A stretch of DNA of 64,000 nt, taken from positions 372,001 through 436,000 of the forward strand of contig NZ_SDWS01000001.1 in the NCBI RefSeq assembly GCF_004137245.1, written 5' to 3'. The notes beneath the pieces were generated by a model, which worked only from the letters and a program-made list of their open reading frames with translations, was not told the origin of the DNA and searched no databases. A program made the translations under genes and the position numbers. The stretch is from Nocardioides glacieisoli. GTDB taxonomy: Bacteria > Actinomycetota > Actinomycetes > Propionibacteriales > Nocardioidaceae. Positions 43,219 through 51,719 of this stretch are shown one piece after another (the stretch's first letter is position 1; the number at the start of each line of letters is the position of its first letter).

Positions 43219-43237
43219 CGGGTGCCCGGCCCTCAGG

Positions 43238-44437
43238 TCACTGGGTCAGGCGCGTGCGGCGCAGACCGCCGTCGCAGTCGACGTCGCCGAGGGCGCAGTC
43301 CGAGACACTGTTGGACCCTGAAGACCGGACGGTCGTCAGCTTGAACACGAAGTAGTTGTTGCGGGAGCTGTCACCAACAGTGGAGTAGGGGTTTCCCGAG
43401 CAATTGGCATGGGTGGAGTCCGCGCGGTCGCGGCTGCCGTTCGCGAAGTGGTAGCCGCAGACATACGCGCCCATCAGGCTCTGCACTGGGAAGACCGAGT
43501 TCGTGCCATTTCCTGAGGCCGTGACGGCGCTGCACCGCGGGGGAGCGCAGAACACCGGGAACAGAGCGGCGTCCCCGCTGTTCATGAGGGTGGTCCACGC
43601 GCCGGGAGTCTGACCCTGTGAGATGTTGCCGGGGTTTCCGCTCATGCACTCCTCGGAGTTGACCGGCGCCGAGGGGCACGCGTCGGTCAGAACGACCGTC
43701 AGCGATCCGGGAGTGGTCGCGTCGTCCTGCCCGGGCACGACCGAGACCGAGTCCGGGCAACCGTCAATGATCTGGTCGACCAGCCCACTCGCTGCGCCGG
43801 TGCGCTCGCCCGGACAGTCGATCAGCCACCAGTTGCCAGACAGGCTGACCGGGCACGCCGACGGAGGGACCCGACCGCTGCCAGGGAAGGACACCCGGAT
43901 GAAGTCCCCGTTCCTGTCGGCATACGCCGGGTCGAGGAGGGTCGAACAGATCGCGAGCGGTCGCACGCCCTCATTCGCTCGCGTAGCCACGTCGACCGTC
44001 GCCTCGGCCCGGCTGGTTGTCGTGATGCTGTCGTCGGCACCGATCAGCCGCGACGTAGACGTGGCTGTGTCGCCTGAGAGGCCGTACTGGACGATCAACA
44101 CGCCCGGAGTACGGTCACAGTCGATGTCGAACTCCAGCTGCGTCGAGTCGTAGGTGCCGGGGTTGGTCTCGTCGTAGTTGGCTTCACCATAGGTACGGGC
44201 AGCAGTAAGGGCCGCCGCGTTGGCCACGGGGTTGTCACGCACAGAAGCGCAGGTGCCGCGAAACCTGGTCAGCGCCTGAGCACCCGCGAGGGCGCCGGCA
44301 TCGGCGGCCTTCTGCAGGTTGCGGTTGCTCACGTAGGCCTGCCCAAGGTCAATGGTGAACCCGGACAGCCCGATCAGGACCAGCGCCAGAAGGGCGGACA
44401 GGACTGCAGCCGCCCCTGACTCGTCACGTCTGCTCAT
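43238..44437 (-). CDS. tadG: TadG-like pilus-associated protein
   Basis: 399 residues from ATG 44437. N-terminal TadG/TadE-like signal GAAAVLSALLALVLIGLSGFTIDLGQAYVSNRNLQKAADAGALA (positions about 7-50) is diagnostic for putative Flp pilus-assembly TadG proteins. The rest is a long secreted region rich in Ser, Asn, Gly and about 17 cysteines, probably disulfide-bonded. It starts inside the tadE stop (ATGA). Convergent with the small 42832 gene. Confidence 0.85.
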   Translation of the reverse strand: MSRRDESGAAAVLSALLALVLIGLSGFTIDLGQAYVSNRNLQKAADAGALAGAQALTRFRGTCASVRDNPVANAAALTAARTYGEANYDETNPGTYDSTQLEFDIDCDRTPGVLIVQYGLSGDTATSTSRLIGADDSITTTSRAEATVDVATRANEGVRPLAICSTLLDPAYADRNGDFIRVSFPGSGRVPPSACPVSLSGNWWLIDCPGERTGAASGLVDQIIDGCPDSVSVVPGQDDATTPGSLTVVLTDACPSAPVNSEECMSGNPGNISQGQTPGAWTTLMNSGDAALFPVFCAPPRCSAVTASGNGTNSVFPVQSLMGAYVCGYHFANGSRDRADSTHANCSGNPYSTVGDSSRNNYFVFKLTTVRSSGSNSVSDCALGDVDCDGGLRRTRLTQ

Positions 44438-44862
44438 GAGAACTCGCACTGGAACCTCGCCTCGCTGGTCAAGGTGATCTCGTCGTCCAGGACCGACTCG
44501 GGCAGCGGCCAGGGGAAGATGAAGTCGGTCGTCGTCTCGGCAGTCACCGTGAGGCTCGCGCCGAAGGCGCTGCCGTCGCACGAGTCGATTCCGGGTGTGT
44601 CTACGAGTGGAGCGGTACTCGTCGAGATCGGGTTGAACTCGCTGGTCACGATCGCACCGACGTCGGGGGCGGGGGTGACATCCACGACGCTGGCCCTGGC
44701 GGCCTGGCGGACCGCGTTGTCGAGCGACAGCTGGTTGGCGAAGGCGACCCCGAAGTTCACGATGCCCGCGACCACCATCAGGAGGGGAATCACCACGAGG
44801 GCGAACTCCACTGCGGACGCGCCACGCTCGTCACGCGTGTCCGTGCTGATGCGCCAACTCAC
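44434..44862 (-). CDS. tadE: TadE-like pseudopilin
   Basis: 142 residues from GTG 44862 with AAGGGGAG five bases upstream. The prepilin-like motif GASAVEFALVVIPLLMVVAGIVNFG (near residues 12-36) has the conserved Glu. The secreted C-terminal part has a possible disulfide (DSCDGSAF and FQCEFS at the end). Cotranscribed with tadG. It is separated from the main tad operon by the FadD15/SRPBCC/ArsA block. Confidence 0.85.
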   Translation of the reverse strand: MSWRISTDTRDERGASAVEFALVVIPLLMVVAGIVNFGVAFANQLSLDNAVRQAARASVVDVTPAPDVGAIVTSEFNPISTSTAPLVDTPGIDSCDGSAFGASLTVTAETTTDFIFPWPLPESVLDDEITLTSEARFQCEFS

Positions 44863-44974
44863 GATGCTCCCCTTGTCCCCGAAACGGTTCGCCTGCCAAG
44901 GTACGAGCCGCCGACCGTGGCTGTCGCCGGTTTGGCGGCAGTCTTGTCCGACCGCCGACAAAGATGACCCGGAA

Positions 44975-44985
44975 TGACTAGACGG
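44975..44985. promoter_or_regulatory. CTAG-type half-site upstream of tadE-tadG
   Basis: TGACTAGACGG is identical over 11 bases to 39242-39252 upstream of cpaB. It lies about 113 bases before the tadE start. There is no matching second half at five bases. Confidence 0.4.
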
Positions 44986-45030
44986 CTGGTCCAACCGGTC
45001 CATACAAGGACGATGGGCAAGGATGTGGGC

Positions 45031-45987
45031 ATGAGCCGAGGGGTCGTCGTCGGGGTCGACATCGGTGGCACCAAGGTGCTGGCAGGTGTCGTCGACGAGG
45101 CCGGTGTGGTCTCGTCCACCGCGCTGCGCACGACACCCGGCCGGCGCGGCGTGACCCGGCAGGCCGAGGACGCGCTTGTCGAGGCGGTCCTCGAGGCCGC
45201 CGGCGGTCAGCCGCTGGCCGGAGTGGGCGTGGCAGCGGCGGGCTTCGTCGACCCCGCCGGTGACCGGGTGATGTTCGCGCCCCACCTGCCGTGGCAGGGC
45301 GAGCCGCTGCGCGAGCTGCTGCAGGACCGGCTTGGCTGCCCGGTGCTGCTCGACAACGACGCCAACTGCGCGGCCCGGGCCGAGGGGCACCACGGGGCCG
45401 CTCGTGGCGCCCGCTCCGCCCTCATGATCACGATGGGCACCGGCATCGGCGGGGCAGTGCTGCTCGACGGCCGGGTGCTGCGCGGCGCCAACGGGATGGC
45501 CGGCGAGTTCGGGCACATGCAGGTCGTGCCGGGTGGGCAGCCCTGCGAGTGCGGCAAGACCGGCTGCTGGGAGCAGTACTCGTCGGGCAACGCCTTGGTG
45601 CGCAACGCCCGCGCGCTGATGGCCGAGCAGCCCTCGGTGCTGGCCGAGTCGAGCGGTGGACGACCCGAGCGCGTGACCGGGCCGATGGTCACGTCCGCAG
45701 CGGAGGAGGGCGACCTCGTGGCACGCCAGGCGTTCGCCTCCGTCGGCGACTGGCTCGGCATCGGCACGGCCAACCTCGTCGCGGCGCTCGACCCCGAGGT
45801 GGTGGTCGTCGGAGGAGGGGTGTCGGCGGCCGGCGACAAGCTGCTGGACCCGGCGCGGGCAGCGCTGCGTCGTACGCTCGTGGGTGCCGCGCACCGACGG
45901 GTCCCGGACCTCGTGGCCGCCACCCTGGGACCGCGCGCGGGCATGATCGGCGCGGCGCTGCTGATCAGCGGTCAGGAGCGCTGGTAG
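45031..45987 (+). CDS. ROK-family glucokinase
   Basis: 318 residues from ATG 45031, with AAGGA seven bases upstream; ATG 45013 has poor spacing. ATP-binding GVDIGGTKVLAGVVDE starts near residue 6, the ROK zinc-binding motif PCECGKTGCWEQ lies near residues 172-183, and GEFGHMQVVPGG precedes it. It phosphorylates glucose, or a related sugar, in the cytosol. Its end overlaps the convergent LOR/SDH gene by 16 bases. Confidence 0.88.
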   Translation: MSRGVVVGVDIGGTKVLAGVVDEAGVVSSTALRTTPGRRGVTRQAEDALVEAVLEAAGGQPLAGVGVAAAGFVDPAGDRVMFAPHLPWQGEPLRELLQDRLGCPVLLDNDANCAARAEGHHGAARGARSALMITMGTGIGGAVLLDGRVLRGANGMAGEFGHMQVVPGGQPCECGKTGCWEQYSSGNALVRNARALMAEQPSVLAESSGGRPERVTGPMVTSAAEEGDLVARQAFASVGDWLGIGTANLVAALDPEVVVVGGGVSAAGDKLLDPARAALRRTLVGAAHRRVPDLVAATLGPRAGMIGAALLISGQERW

Positions 45988-47213
45988 TCGGGCACCAGCT
46001 CGAGCGCGAGCTGCTCGAGGAAGAGCCCGACGTCGGTGACGATGCCGCGGCCCTGGTTGGACCCGCGGTCCGCGACCTTCGTCACGGTGCTCGGGTTGAT
46101 GTCGACGCACACGAGGGGCACCGTCGCGGGCAGGATGTTGCCGGTGGCGACCGAGTGCAGCTGCGTCGCCATCATCAGGCAGTAGCCGACGTCGGCGACC
46201 TCCGCGCGCATCGCACGCTGTCCCTCGATCACGTCGGTGTAGACGTCCGGGAGCGGCCCGTCGTCGCGCACCGAGCCCACCAGGACGAAGCGCTTCTTCT
46301 CGGTCACCAGCGCGTGCATGATCCCGCTGGTCACCACCCCGTCCTCGACGGCCTTCGCGATCGACCCCGACCTGCGGATCGTGTTGAGCGCCCGGACGTG
46401 GTGCTCGTGCCCGTGCTCGACGCCCTGCGCGAGGCCCAGGTCGAGGCCGAGGCTGGTGCCGTAGAGCGAGAACTCGATGTCGTGCGTCGCGAGGGCGTTG
46501 CCGGCGAAGAGCGAGTCGACGAAGCCGGCCCGGACGAGCGCGACGAAGGCCGGCACCGCGCCGGCGTGGACGACTCCCGGGCCGGCGACCCACAGCAGCC
46601 GCTTGCCAGCGTCCCGGGCCTGGCGCATGCCGTCGGCGACCTGGCGCACCAGGACCGCCTGCGGCTTCTCGTACGCACCTTCGCCGGGGGCCGGTGCGAA
46701 CGCGTCGCCCACCGACTCCGGGCTCGGGACCGACACCTGGATGCCCGACGCCCCGACCACGATCCGCATTCCGGCCTCGACGTCGGACATCGGGACCGTC
46801 CGGACCCGGCGGCCCCCGTCGGCCGCCTCGAGGAGGACCAGCCCGCAGTCCATCTCCGGGTTCTCGACGTCGTACCAGCTGCCGTCGACGCGGACGCGGG
46901 TCTCGAGGTTGGTCGTGGAGTAGAAGCCGTCGGGCAGCACACCGGCCAGGTCGGCCGGGGCGGTCATGGCCTCGCCCGGGTCGAGCTGGTTGACCCCGCG
47001 CGTCTGCAGGCGCATCAGCAGGCGCTGGAGCGACGGGTCGTCGTCGGCGCGCACGGTGATCCTCGCGCTGCTGGGGTCGTGCGCCTCGTGGCCGACGTCG
47101 AAGGTGTCGATCGAGTAGTCGCCGCCGTAGTCACGGATGTCGTCGAGGATGCGCGACAGGATGCCGCTGTCCATCAGGTGTCCGGTGACCTCGACGGTCT
47201 CGCTGGCGCCCAC
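45972..47213 (-). CDS. LOR/SDH-domain (TIGR00300-like) protein, possible ornithine cyclodeaminase or arginine dihydrolase
   Basis: 413 residues. It resembles the TIGR00300 family: an N-terminal LOR/SDH region (VEVTGHLMDSGILSRILDDI, then LDPGEAMTAPADLAGVLPDGFYSTTN, with NPEMDCGLVLL) and a C-terminal nucleotide-binding domain (LLWVAGPGVVHAGAVPAFVALVRAGFVDSLFAGNALA, DVYTDVIEGQRAMR, and VPLVCVDINPSTVTKVADRG). Family members include archaeal ornithine cyclodeaminase and the cyanobacterial ArgZ/AgrE arginine dihydrolases (from memory). Which reaction applies here is open. It overlaps the ROK gene end by 16 bases. Confidence 0.8.
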   Translation of the reverse strand: MGASETVEVTGHLMDSGILSRILDDIRDYGGDYSIDTFDVGHEAHDPSSARITVRADDDPSLQRLLMRLQTRGVNQLDPGEAMTAPADLAGVLPDGFYSTTNLETRVRVDGSWYDVENPEMDCGLVLLEAADGGRRVRTVPMSDVEAGMRIVVGASGIQVSVPSPESVGDAFAPAPGEGAYEKPQAVLVRQVADGMRQARDAGKRLLWVAGPGVVHAGAVPAFVALVRAGFVDSLFAGNALATHDIEFSLYGTSLGLDLGLAQGVEHGHEHHVRALNTIRRSGSIAKAVEDGVVTSGIMHALVTEKKRFVLVGSVRDDGPLPDVYTDVIEGQRAMRAEVADVGYCLMMATQLHSVATGNILPATVPLVCVDINPSTVTKVADRGSNQGRGIVTDVGLFLEQLALELVPDYQRS

Positions 47214-47285
47214 GGCTGGGACCCTACGTCGTCACGGGTGCCGTGGCAGCCGCGAGGGGCGTCTTTCCTGACCACACGGTCAGTT

Positions 47286-47723
47286 TCAGATCCGGGAGCC
47301 GTCGTCCCACGGATCGCGCGGTGCGCGGGGCATGACGAACACCAGGTAGCCGAAACCGCCGACGAACCATGCGACCAGTGCCCATCCGACGAGCGGAGCG
47401 ACGTAGATCGAGAGCAGCCCGATGACCAGTGCCAGCGCGGGAGCCAGGAAGATGCCAGCCCAGGCCACGCCGCGCTGCCAGGTGCGGGGAGTGGGGAACG
47501 GTGGCGGGGCAGGCGGCTCGAACCGGTCGACGGCCGCGACGGCCTCGACCTCGTCATCCCCGTCGTCGTGCTCGTCGTCCTCGGCCGCGTCGCGGCCGAC
47601 CGCTGGCGCGACCGGCGACGCGACCGGCCGGGTGTCGTCGTCGAGGACCGGGCGGTCGCCGTAGTGCTCCACGATCTCGCGCCAGGCCAGCTCGGTGCGG
47701 CTCTCGTCGCCTGGCGTGCTCAC
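47286..47723 (-). CDS. Small membrane protein with acidic N-terminus
   Basis: 145 residues from GTG 47723. The first 85 residues are polar and acidic, with DEDDEHDDGDDEVEA-like runs around 50-62, then a Pro-rich link. Two membrane helices follow (GVAWAGIFLAPALALVIGLL and GWALVAWFVGGFGYLVFVM). Not recognised as a named family; typical of actinobacterial hypothetical membrane proteins. Divergent from the hydrolase gene. The open frame extends to 48956, but that part is the shadow of the next genes. Confidence 0.7.
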   Translation of the reverse strand: MSTPGDESRTELAWREIVEHYGDRPVLDDDTRPVASPVAPAVGRDAAEDDEHDDGDDEVEAVAAVDRFEPPAPPPFPTPRTWQRGVAWAGIFLAPALALVIGLLSIYVAPLVGWALVAWFVGGFGYLVFVMPRAPRDPWDDGSRI

Positions 47724-47762
47724 GGGCGCAACGGTACCCGCCACGTGGTGCACACTGTGCGC

Positions 47763-48575
47763 GTGAAGATCCCCTTCCTCGGTGGCCCGGCGGCCCCCCT
47801 CGACCCCGCCCTCGTCGCGCCGATGTCGGCACCGGCCCGACCCGAGCTCACCGGCGGTCGCCGGATCGGCGTGCTCGTGCAGCACGGGTTCACCGGCAAC
47901 CCGGTGTCGATGCGCCCGTGGGCCGAGGACCTCGCCGCGCGCGGGTACGCCGTCGAGATGCCGCTGCTGCCCGGCCACGGCACCCGCTGGCAGGACCTCA
48001 ACAAGGTCACGTGGGCCGACTGGGTCGCGACGGTCGAGGGGGCGTACGAGAAGCTCGCCGCCGAGAACGACGCGGTCGTGGCCGTGGGACTGTCCATGGG
48101 TGGAGCGCTGTGCCTGCGGCTGGCGGCCGACCACGGGGACGGGCTCGCCGGCATCTGCATCGTGAACGCGGCGGTCGACACGCTCCGCAAGGACGTGAAG
48201 CTGCTGCCGGTGCTCAAGCTCGTGGTGCCGGGCTTCCCCGGCATCGCCAACGACATCAAGAAGCCGGGCGCCGACGAGCACGGTTACCCGACCACCCCGC
48301 TCAAGGCAGCGGCCTCGATGTTCGCGGGCTACGCCGAGCTCCGTAAGGACCTGCCGAAGATCACCGTCCCGGTGCTGTTCTTCCGCTCCGCGGAGGACCA
48401 CGTCGTCGACATCTCGAGCTCGCGGGCGCTCAACGCCGGCCTGTCGTCCAAGGACTTCGAGGAGCGGGTGCTGGAGGACAGCTACCACGTCGCGACGCTC
48501 GACAACGACGCCCCGCGCATCTTCGCCGAGTCGGCCGAGTTCATCGAGCGGGTCACCGCGCAGCAGCAGGGATAG
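47763..48575 (+). CDS. Alpha/beta hydrolase (carboxylesterase/monoacylglycerol lipase type)
   Basis: 270 residues from GTG 47763; GTG 47745 is an alternative. Oxyanion segment LVQHGFTGNP, nucleophile elbow GLSMGGALC, the aspartate in RSAEDHVVD and the histidine in SYHVATLDND make a complete triad of the Est30/thermostable carboxylesterase type. It probably hydrolyses short or medium acyl esters. Its neighbour is the PlsC-type acyltransferase, nine bases downstream, so lipid metabolism is likely. Confidence 0.88.
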   Translation: MKIPFLGGPAAPLDPALVAPMSAPARPELTGGRRIGVLVQHGFTGNPVSMRPWAEDLAARGYAVEMPLLPGHGTRWQDLNKVTWADWVATVEGAYEKLAAENDAVVAVGLSMGGALCLRLAADHGDGLAGICIVNAAVDTLRKDVKLLPVLKLVVPGFPGIANDIKKPGADEHGYPTTPLKAAASMFAGYAELRKDLPKITVPVLFFRSAEDHVVDISSSRALNAGLSSKDFEERVLEDSYHVATLDNDAPRIFAESAEFIERVTAQQQG

Positions 48576-48584
48576 TGTCGGCTC

Positions 48585-49346
48585 GTGCTCTATTGGTTCC
48601 TGAAGTGGATCGCCCTCGGGCCGGTGCTGCGACTCGTCTTCCGGCCCAAGGCCTTCGGCGTGGACCACGTGCCGGAGGAGGGGCCCGCGATCCTGGCGAG
48701 CAACCACCTGTCGTACGCCGACTGGCTCTTCATGCCGCTGACCCTCAACCGGCGGGTGACCTTCGTGGCGAAGGCCGAGTACTTCACGACCCCGGGCATC
48801 AAGGGCTGGTTCCAGAAGAAGTTCTTCTCCGGCGCCGGCCAGGTGCCGATCGACAGGTCCGGCGCCAACGCCGCCGAGGGCGCGATGAAGTCGGCGATGA
48901 AGATCCTCGGCGAGGGTGACCTCTTCGGCATCTACCCCGAGGGCACCCGCTCCCACGACGGCAAGCTCTACCGCGGCAAGACCGGCGTCGCCCGGCTGGC
49001 CCTGGAGTCCGGTGCGCCGGTGATCCCGTGCGCGGTCGTCGGCACCGACGTCGTCGCCCCGGCCGGCAAGGTCTACGGCACGTGGACGCGACCGGTGGTG
49101 CGCTTCGGCAAGCCGCTCGACTTCTCCCGCTACGCCGGGATGGAGAACGACCGCTACATCCTGCGCTCGATCACCGACGAGATCATGTACGAGATCATGC
49201 GGCTCTCCGGCCAGGAGTACGTCGACCTCTACGCCAGCAAGGCCAAGGAGCTCGACCGGGTGGCCAAGGAGGAGGCCAGGGAGCTGGCCAAGCAGGCCGC
49301 CGCCGCGGAGGCCGAGCGGGAGCAGCCGGAGAAGAAGGCGTCCTGA
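48585..49346 (+). CDS. 1-acyl-sn-glycerol-3-phosphate acyltransferase (PlsC family)
   Basis: 253 residues from GTG 48585. The four acyltransferase blocks are present: catalytic NHLSYADW (NHxxxxD), then SGAGQVPIDRSG, then FGIYPEGTRSHDGKLYRGKTG, then VIPCAVVG. It acylates lysophosphatidic acid to phosphatidic acid. The C-terminal 50 residues are an Ala/Glu/Lys helical tail. Rv2182c-like by position (from memory). It overlaps the start of the histidine kinase. Confidence 0.93.
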   Translation: MLYWFLKWIALGPVLRLVFRPKAFGVDHVPEEGPAILASNHLSYADWLFMPLTLNRRVTFVAKAEYFTTPGIKGWFQKKFFSGAGQVPIDRSGANAAEGAMKSAMKILGEGDLFGIYPEGTRSHDGKLYRGKTGVARLALESGAPVIPCAVVGTDVVAPAGKVYGTWTRPVVRFGKPLDFSRYAGMENDRYILRSITDEIMYEIMRLSGQEYVDLYASKAKELDRVAKEEARELAKQAAAAEAEREQPEKKAS

Positions 49347-50497
49347 GCACGTACGCCGACGGGCCGACGCCGACGCCGCGCGCCGACTCGGCGCTGGCGG
49401 TCGAGGACCGGCTCCACTCCGCGCTGGCCATCGTCCGTGTGGTGGTGACCATCAACATGGTCGGCCTCAACGCCTACCGTCGCGACAACTTCGAGCACCC
49501 CACGATCGGCATGCTGGTCGTGGTCGCGCTGGCCCTGTGGACGGGAGTCGCGATCTGGCTCTACCAGGACCGCGCCCGGCGCACTCCCGTGCTGCTGGTC
49601 GCCGACCTCGCGGTCGTGCTCGCCGCCCTCGCCGTGACCCCCTGGGTGAAGTCGCCGGACTTCAACGCGACCATCCCGGGCTTCTACGTGATGGGCGTCT
49701 TCTTCGCCTGGGCCATCCACTGGCACTGGAAGGGCGGGCTCGTCGCCTCGGTCCTGATCGCCGTCTTCGACGTGGTGCCTCGCGACGAGCTCGACCAGGG
49801 CAACTACGGCAACGTGTTCCTGATCCTCATCGGCGGCCCGATCGTGGGCTACATGTGCGAGTCCCTGCAGCGGATGGCGCGCGAGCGCGACGCCGCGGAG
49901 CACGCGGCGGCCGCGGCCGAGGAGCGCACCCGGCTCGCCCGCGCCGTCCACGACGGCGTGCTGCAGGTGCTCGCGATGACGCAGCGGCGCGGCGCCGCGG
50001 CCGGGGGAGAGTGGGCCGACCTCGGCCGGCTCGCCGGCGAGCAGGAGCGCAGCCTCCGCTCGCTCATCCGGCAGCAGGACACCGTCCCCGCCTCGGCGGG
50101 CGGCCGGGTGGACCTGGCCGGCGCGCTCGAGGCGATGGCCTCCGCCCACCCCGTACGCGTCGAGGTGGCCACCCCCGGCGGCGCCGTCCTGGTCGACGAG
50201 CACGTCGCGACCGAGACGGTCGCCGCCGTGAGCGCCTGCCTCGACAACGTCCTCGCCCACGTCGGCCCGCAGCGCAGCGCGTGGGTGCTCGCCCAGGCAG
50301 CCCCGGACGCGATCACGGTGTCGGTGCGCGACGACGGCCCCGGCATCGCTCCGGGCCGGTTGGCGCAGGCCGAGGACGAGGGTCGCCTCGGCGTCACGTC
50401 GTCCATCCGCGGCCGCATGGAGGACCTGGGCGGCACCGCGACGGTCGAGAGCGGTGAGTGGGGCACCGAGTGGGAGCTCGTCGTGCCGCTAGCGTGA
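49343..50497 (+). CDS. Histidine kinase, MacS-like with membrane N-terminus
   Basis: 384 residues if translated from CTG 49343. That codon forms a CTGA overlap with the PlsC stop and has AAGG five bases upstream. No ATG or GTG occurs in frame until GTG codons near 49437, which would remove the first helix start. Four or five membrane helices (about 35-165) lead to the phospho-acceptor box RLARAVHDGVLQVLAM (H near 205). The ATPase part has VSACLDNVLAHVG and SVRDDGPGIAPGRL. It is followed by a flavin-reductase-like gene and then its likely LuxR partner at 51061. Confidence 0.85.
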   Translation: MSTYADGPTPTPRADSALAVEDRLHSALAIVRVVVTINMVGLNAYRRDNFEHPTIGMLVVVALALWTGVAIWLYQDRARRTPVLLVADLAVVLAALAVTPWVKSPDFNATIPGFYVMGVFFAWAIHWHWKGGLVASVLIAVFDVVPRDELDQGNYGNVFLILIGGPIVGYMCESLQRMARERDAAEHAAAAAEERTRLARAVHDGVLQVLAMTQRRGAAAGGEWADLGRLAGEQERSLRSLIRQQDTVPASAGGRVDLAGALEAMASAHPVRVEVATPGGAVLVDEHVATETVAAVSACLDNVLAHVGPQRSAWVLAQAAPDAITVSVRDDGPGIAPGRLAQAEDEGRLGVTSSIRGRMEDLGGTATVESGEWGTEWELVVPLA

Positions 50498-51018
50498 GGC
50501 GGGTGACGATCCACTCGACCCACCCGTTCCTGGAGCCGGAGGGCGACCGCGATCCCGTACGCCGCCTGCGCGGGCGCCTCGGCGGCACCGTCTCGCTGTG
50601 GACGGCTGGCGCCGCGGACGAGCGGGCAGGGCTTACGGTCTCGTCGTGGCTGGTCGCCGGCGGCGAGCCCGGTCGGGTGCTCGCGCTGCTCGACCCGGAC
50701 GCCGACCTCACCGACGTGCTCCTCGACACCGGCCGCGCGGTGCTCCAGCTCCTGGCCTGGGAGGACCGCGACCTCGCCGACGCGTTCGCCGGCACGGCGC
50801 CCGCGCCGGGCGGGCCGTGGCGGATGGCGCAGTGGCAGGACACCGACCACGGACCTCGCCTCCAGCAGGCCGTCACGTGGGCGACCCTCGAGGTCGAGTC
50901 CGACGTCGAGGCGGGCTGGTCGAGGCTGGTCACCTGCCTGCTCGGCGAGGTCGTCGTGGGCGACGACGTCGACCCGCTCGTCCACCGCCGCGGACGCTAC
51001 CTGCCGCCGGTGGACTGA
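50494..51018 (+). CDS. Flavin reductase-like domain protein
   Basis: 174 residues from GTG 50494, overlapping the kinase stop (GTGA); GTG 50503 is a second choice. The beta-barrel pattern LGGTVSLWTAGAADERAGLTVSSWLVAGGEPGRVLALLDP resembles the FMN-binding split barrel of flavin reductase-like proteins, with the FMN-phosphate strand GLTVSSWL. No catalytic proof. Its place between a sensor kinase and the regulator suggests a redox-linked role. Confidence 0.75.
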   Translation: MRRVTIHSTHPFLEPEGDRDPVRRLRGRLGGTVSLWTAGAADERAGLTVSSWLVAGGEPGRVLALLDPDADLTDVLLDTGRAVLQLLAWEDRDLADAFAGTAPAPGGPWRMAQWQDTDHGPRLQQAVTWATLEVESDVEAGWSRLVTCLLGEVVVGDDVDPLVHRRGRYLPPVD

Positions 51019-51060
51019 CATGGCTACCATTCCCCACAACCGAGGGAGCCGGGGGGCGAC

Positions 51061-51717
51061 ATGGTGAGGGTGATGGTGGTCGACGACCACCCGATGTGGC
51101 GTGACGCGGTCGAGCGCGACCTGCAGGCGGCCGGGCACGACGTGGTGGCGGTCGCCGCCAACGGACGCGAGGCGGTCGCCCGCTTCCCGGCGGCGGCTCC
51201 GCAGGTCGTCGTCCTGGACCTCCAGCTGCCCGACAACACGGGCGTCCAGGTCACCACGATGATGCTCGAGCACGACCCCACGGCCAAGGTGCTGATCCTG
51301 TCGGCCAGTGGCGAGCAGGGTGACGTCCTCGAGGCGATCAAGGCGGGGGCCACGGGCTACCTCGTGAAGTCCGCCTCGAGCGCCGAGTTGATCGACGCCG
51401 TCGTCCGCGTCGCCGAGGGCGAGGCGGTCTTCACGCCCGGCCTGGCCGGGCTCGTGCTCGGCGAGTTCCGCCGGATCGCCGACGGTCCGCCCGACAGCCC
51501 GGTCGACCAGCTCACCGAGCGCGAGACCGAGATCCTCAAGATGGTCGCGACGGGCATGAGCTACAAGCAGATCGCCGCGCGACTGGTGCTCTCGCACCGC
51601 ACCGTGCAGAACCACGTGCAGAACACGCTGCGCAAACTCCAGATGAACAACCGTGTGCAGCTCACCCGGTGGGCGATCGAGCACGGCCTCGACGACGACC
51701 CGGCGGACCGGGCCTGA
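51061..51717 (+). CDS. LuxR/NarL-family response regulator
   Basis: 218 residues. The receiver has D8/D9, phospho-acceptor D53 (VVVLDLQLPDNTG) and the conserved Lys in GYLVKSAS. The output helix-turn-helix is LTERETEILKMVATGMSYKQIAARL, ending RTVQNHVQNTLRKLQ. It probably pairs with the 49343 kinase, with which it is cotranscribed through the flavin-reductase-like gene. Confidence 0.93.
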   Translation: MVRVMVVDDHPMWRDAVERDLQAAGHDVVAVAANGREAVARFPAAAPQVVVLDLQLPDNTGVQVTTMMLEHDPTAKVLILSASGEQGDVLEAIKAGATGYLVKSASSAELIDAVVRVAEGEAVFTPGLAGLVLGEFRRIADGPPDSPVDQLTERETEILKMVATGMSYKQIAARLVLSHRTVQNHVQNTLRKLQMNNRVQLTRWAIEHGLDDDPADRA

Positions 51718-51719
51718 GG

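Noticed and set aside
47286..48956. 556-residue minus-strand frame
   Set aside because: Only the last 145 residues are supported; the upstream part is antisense to the hydrolase and PlsC genes.
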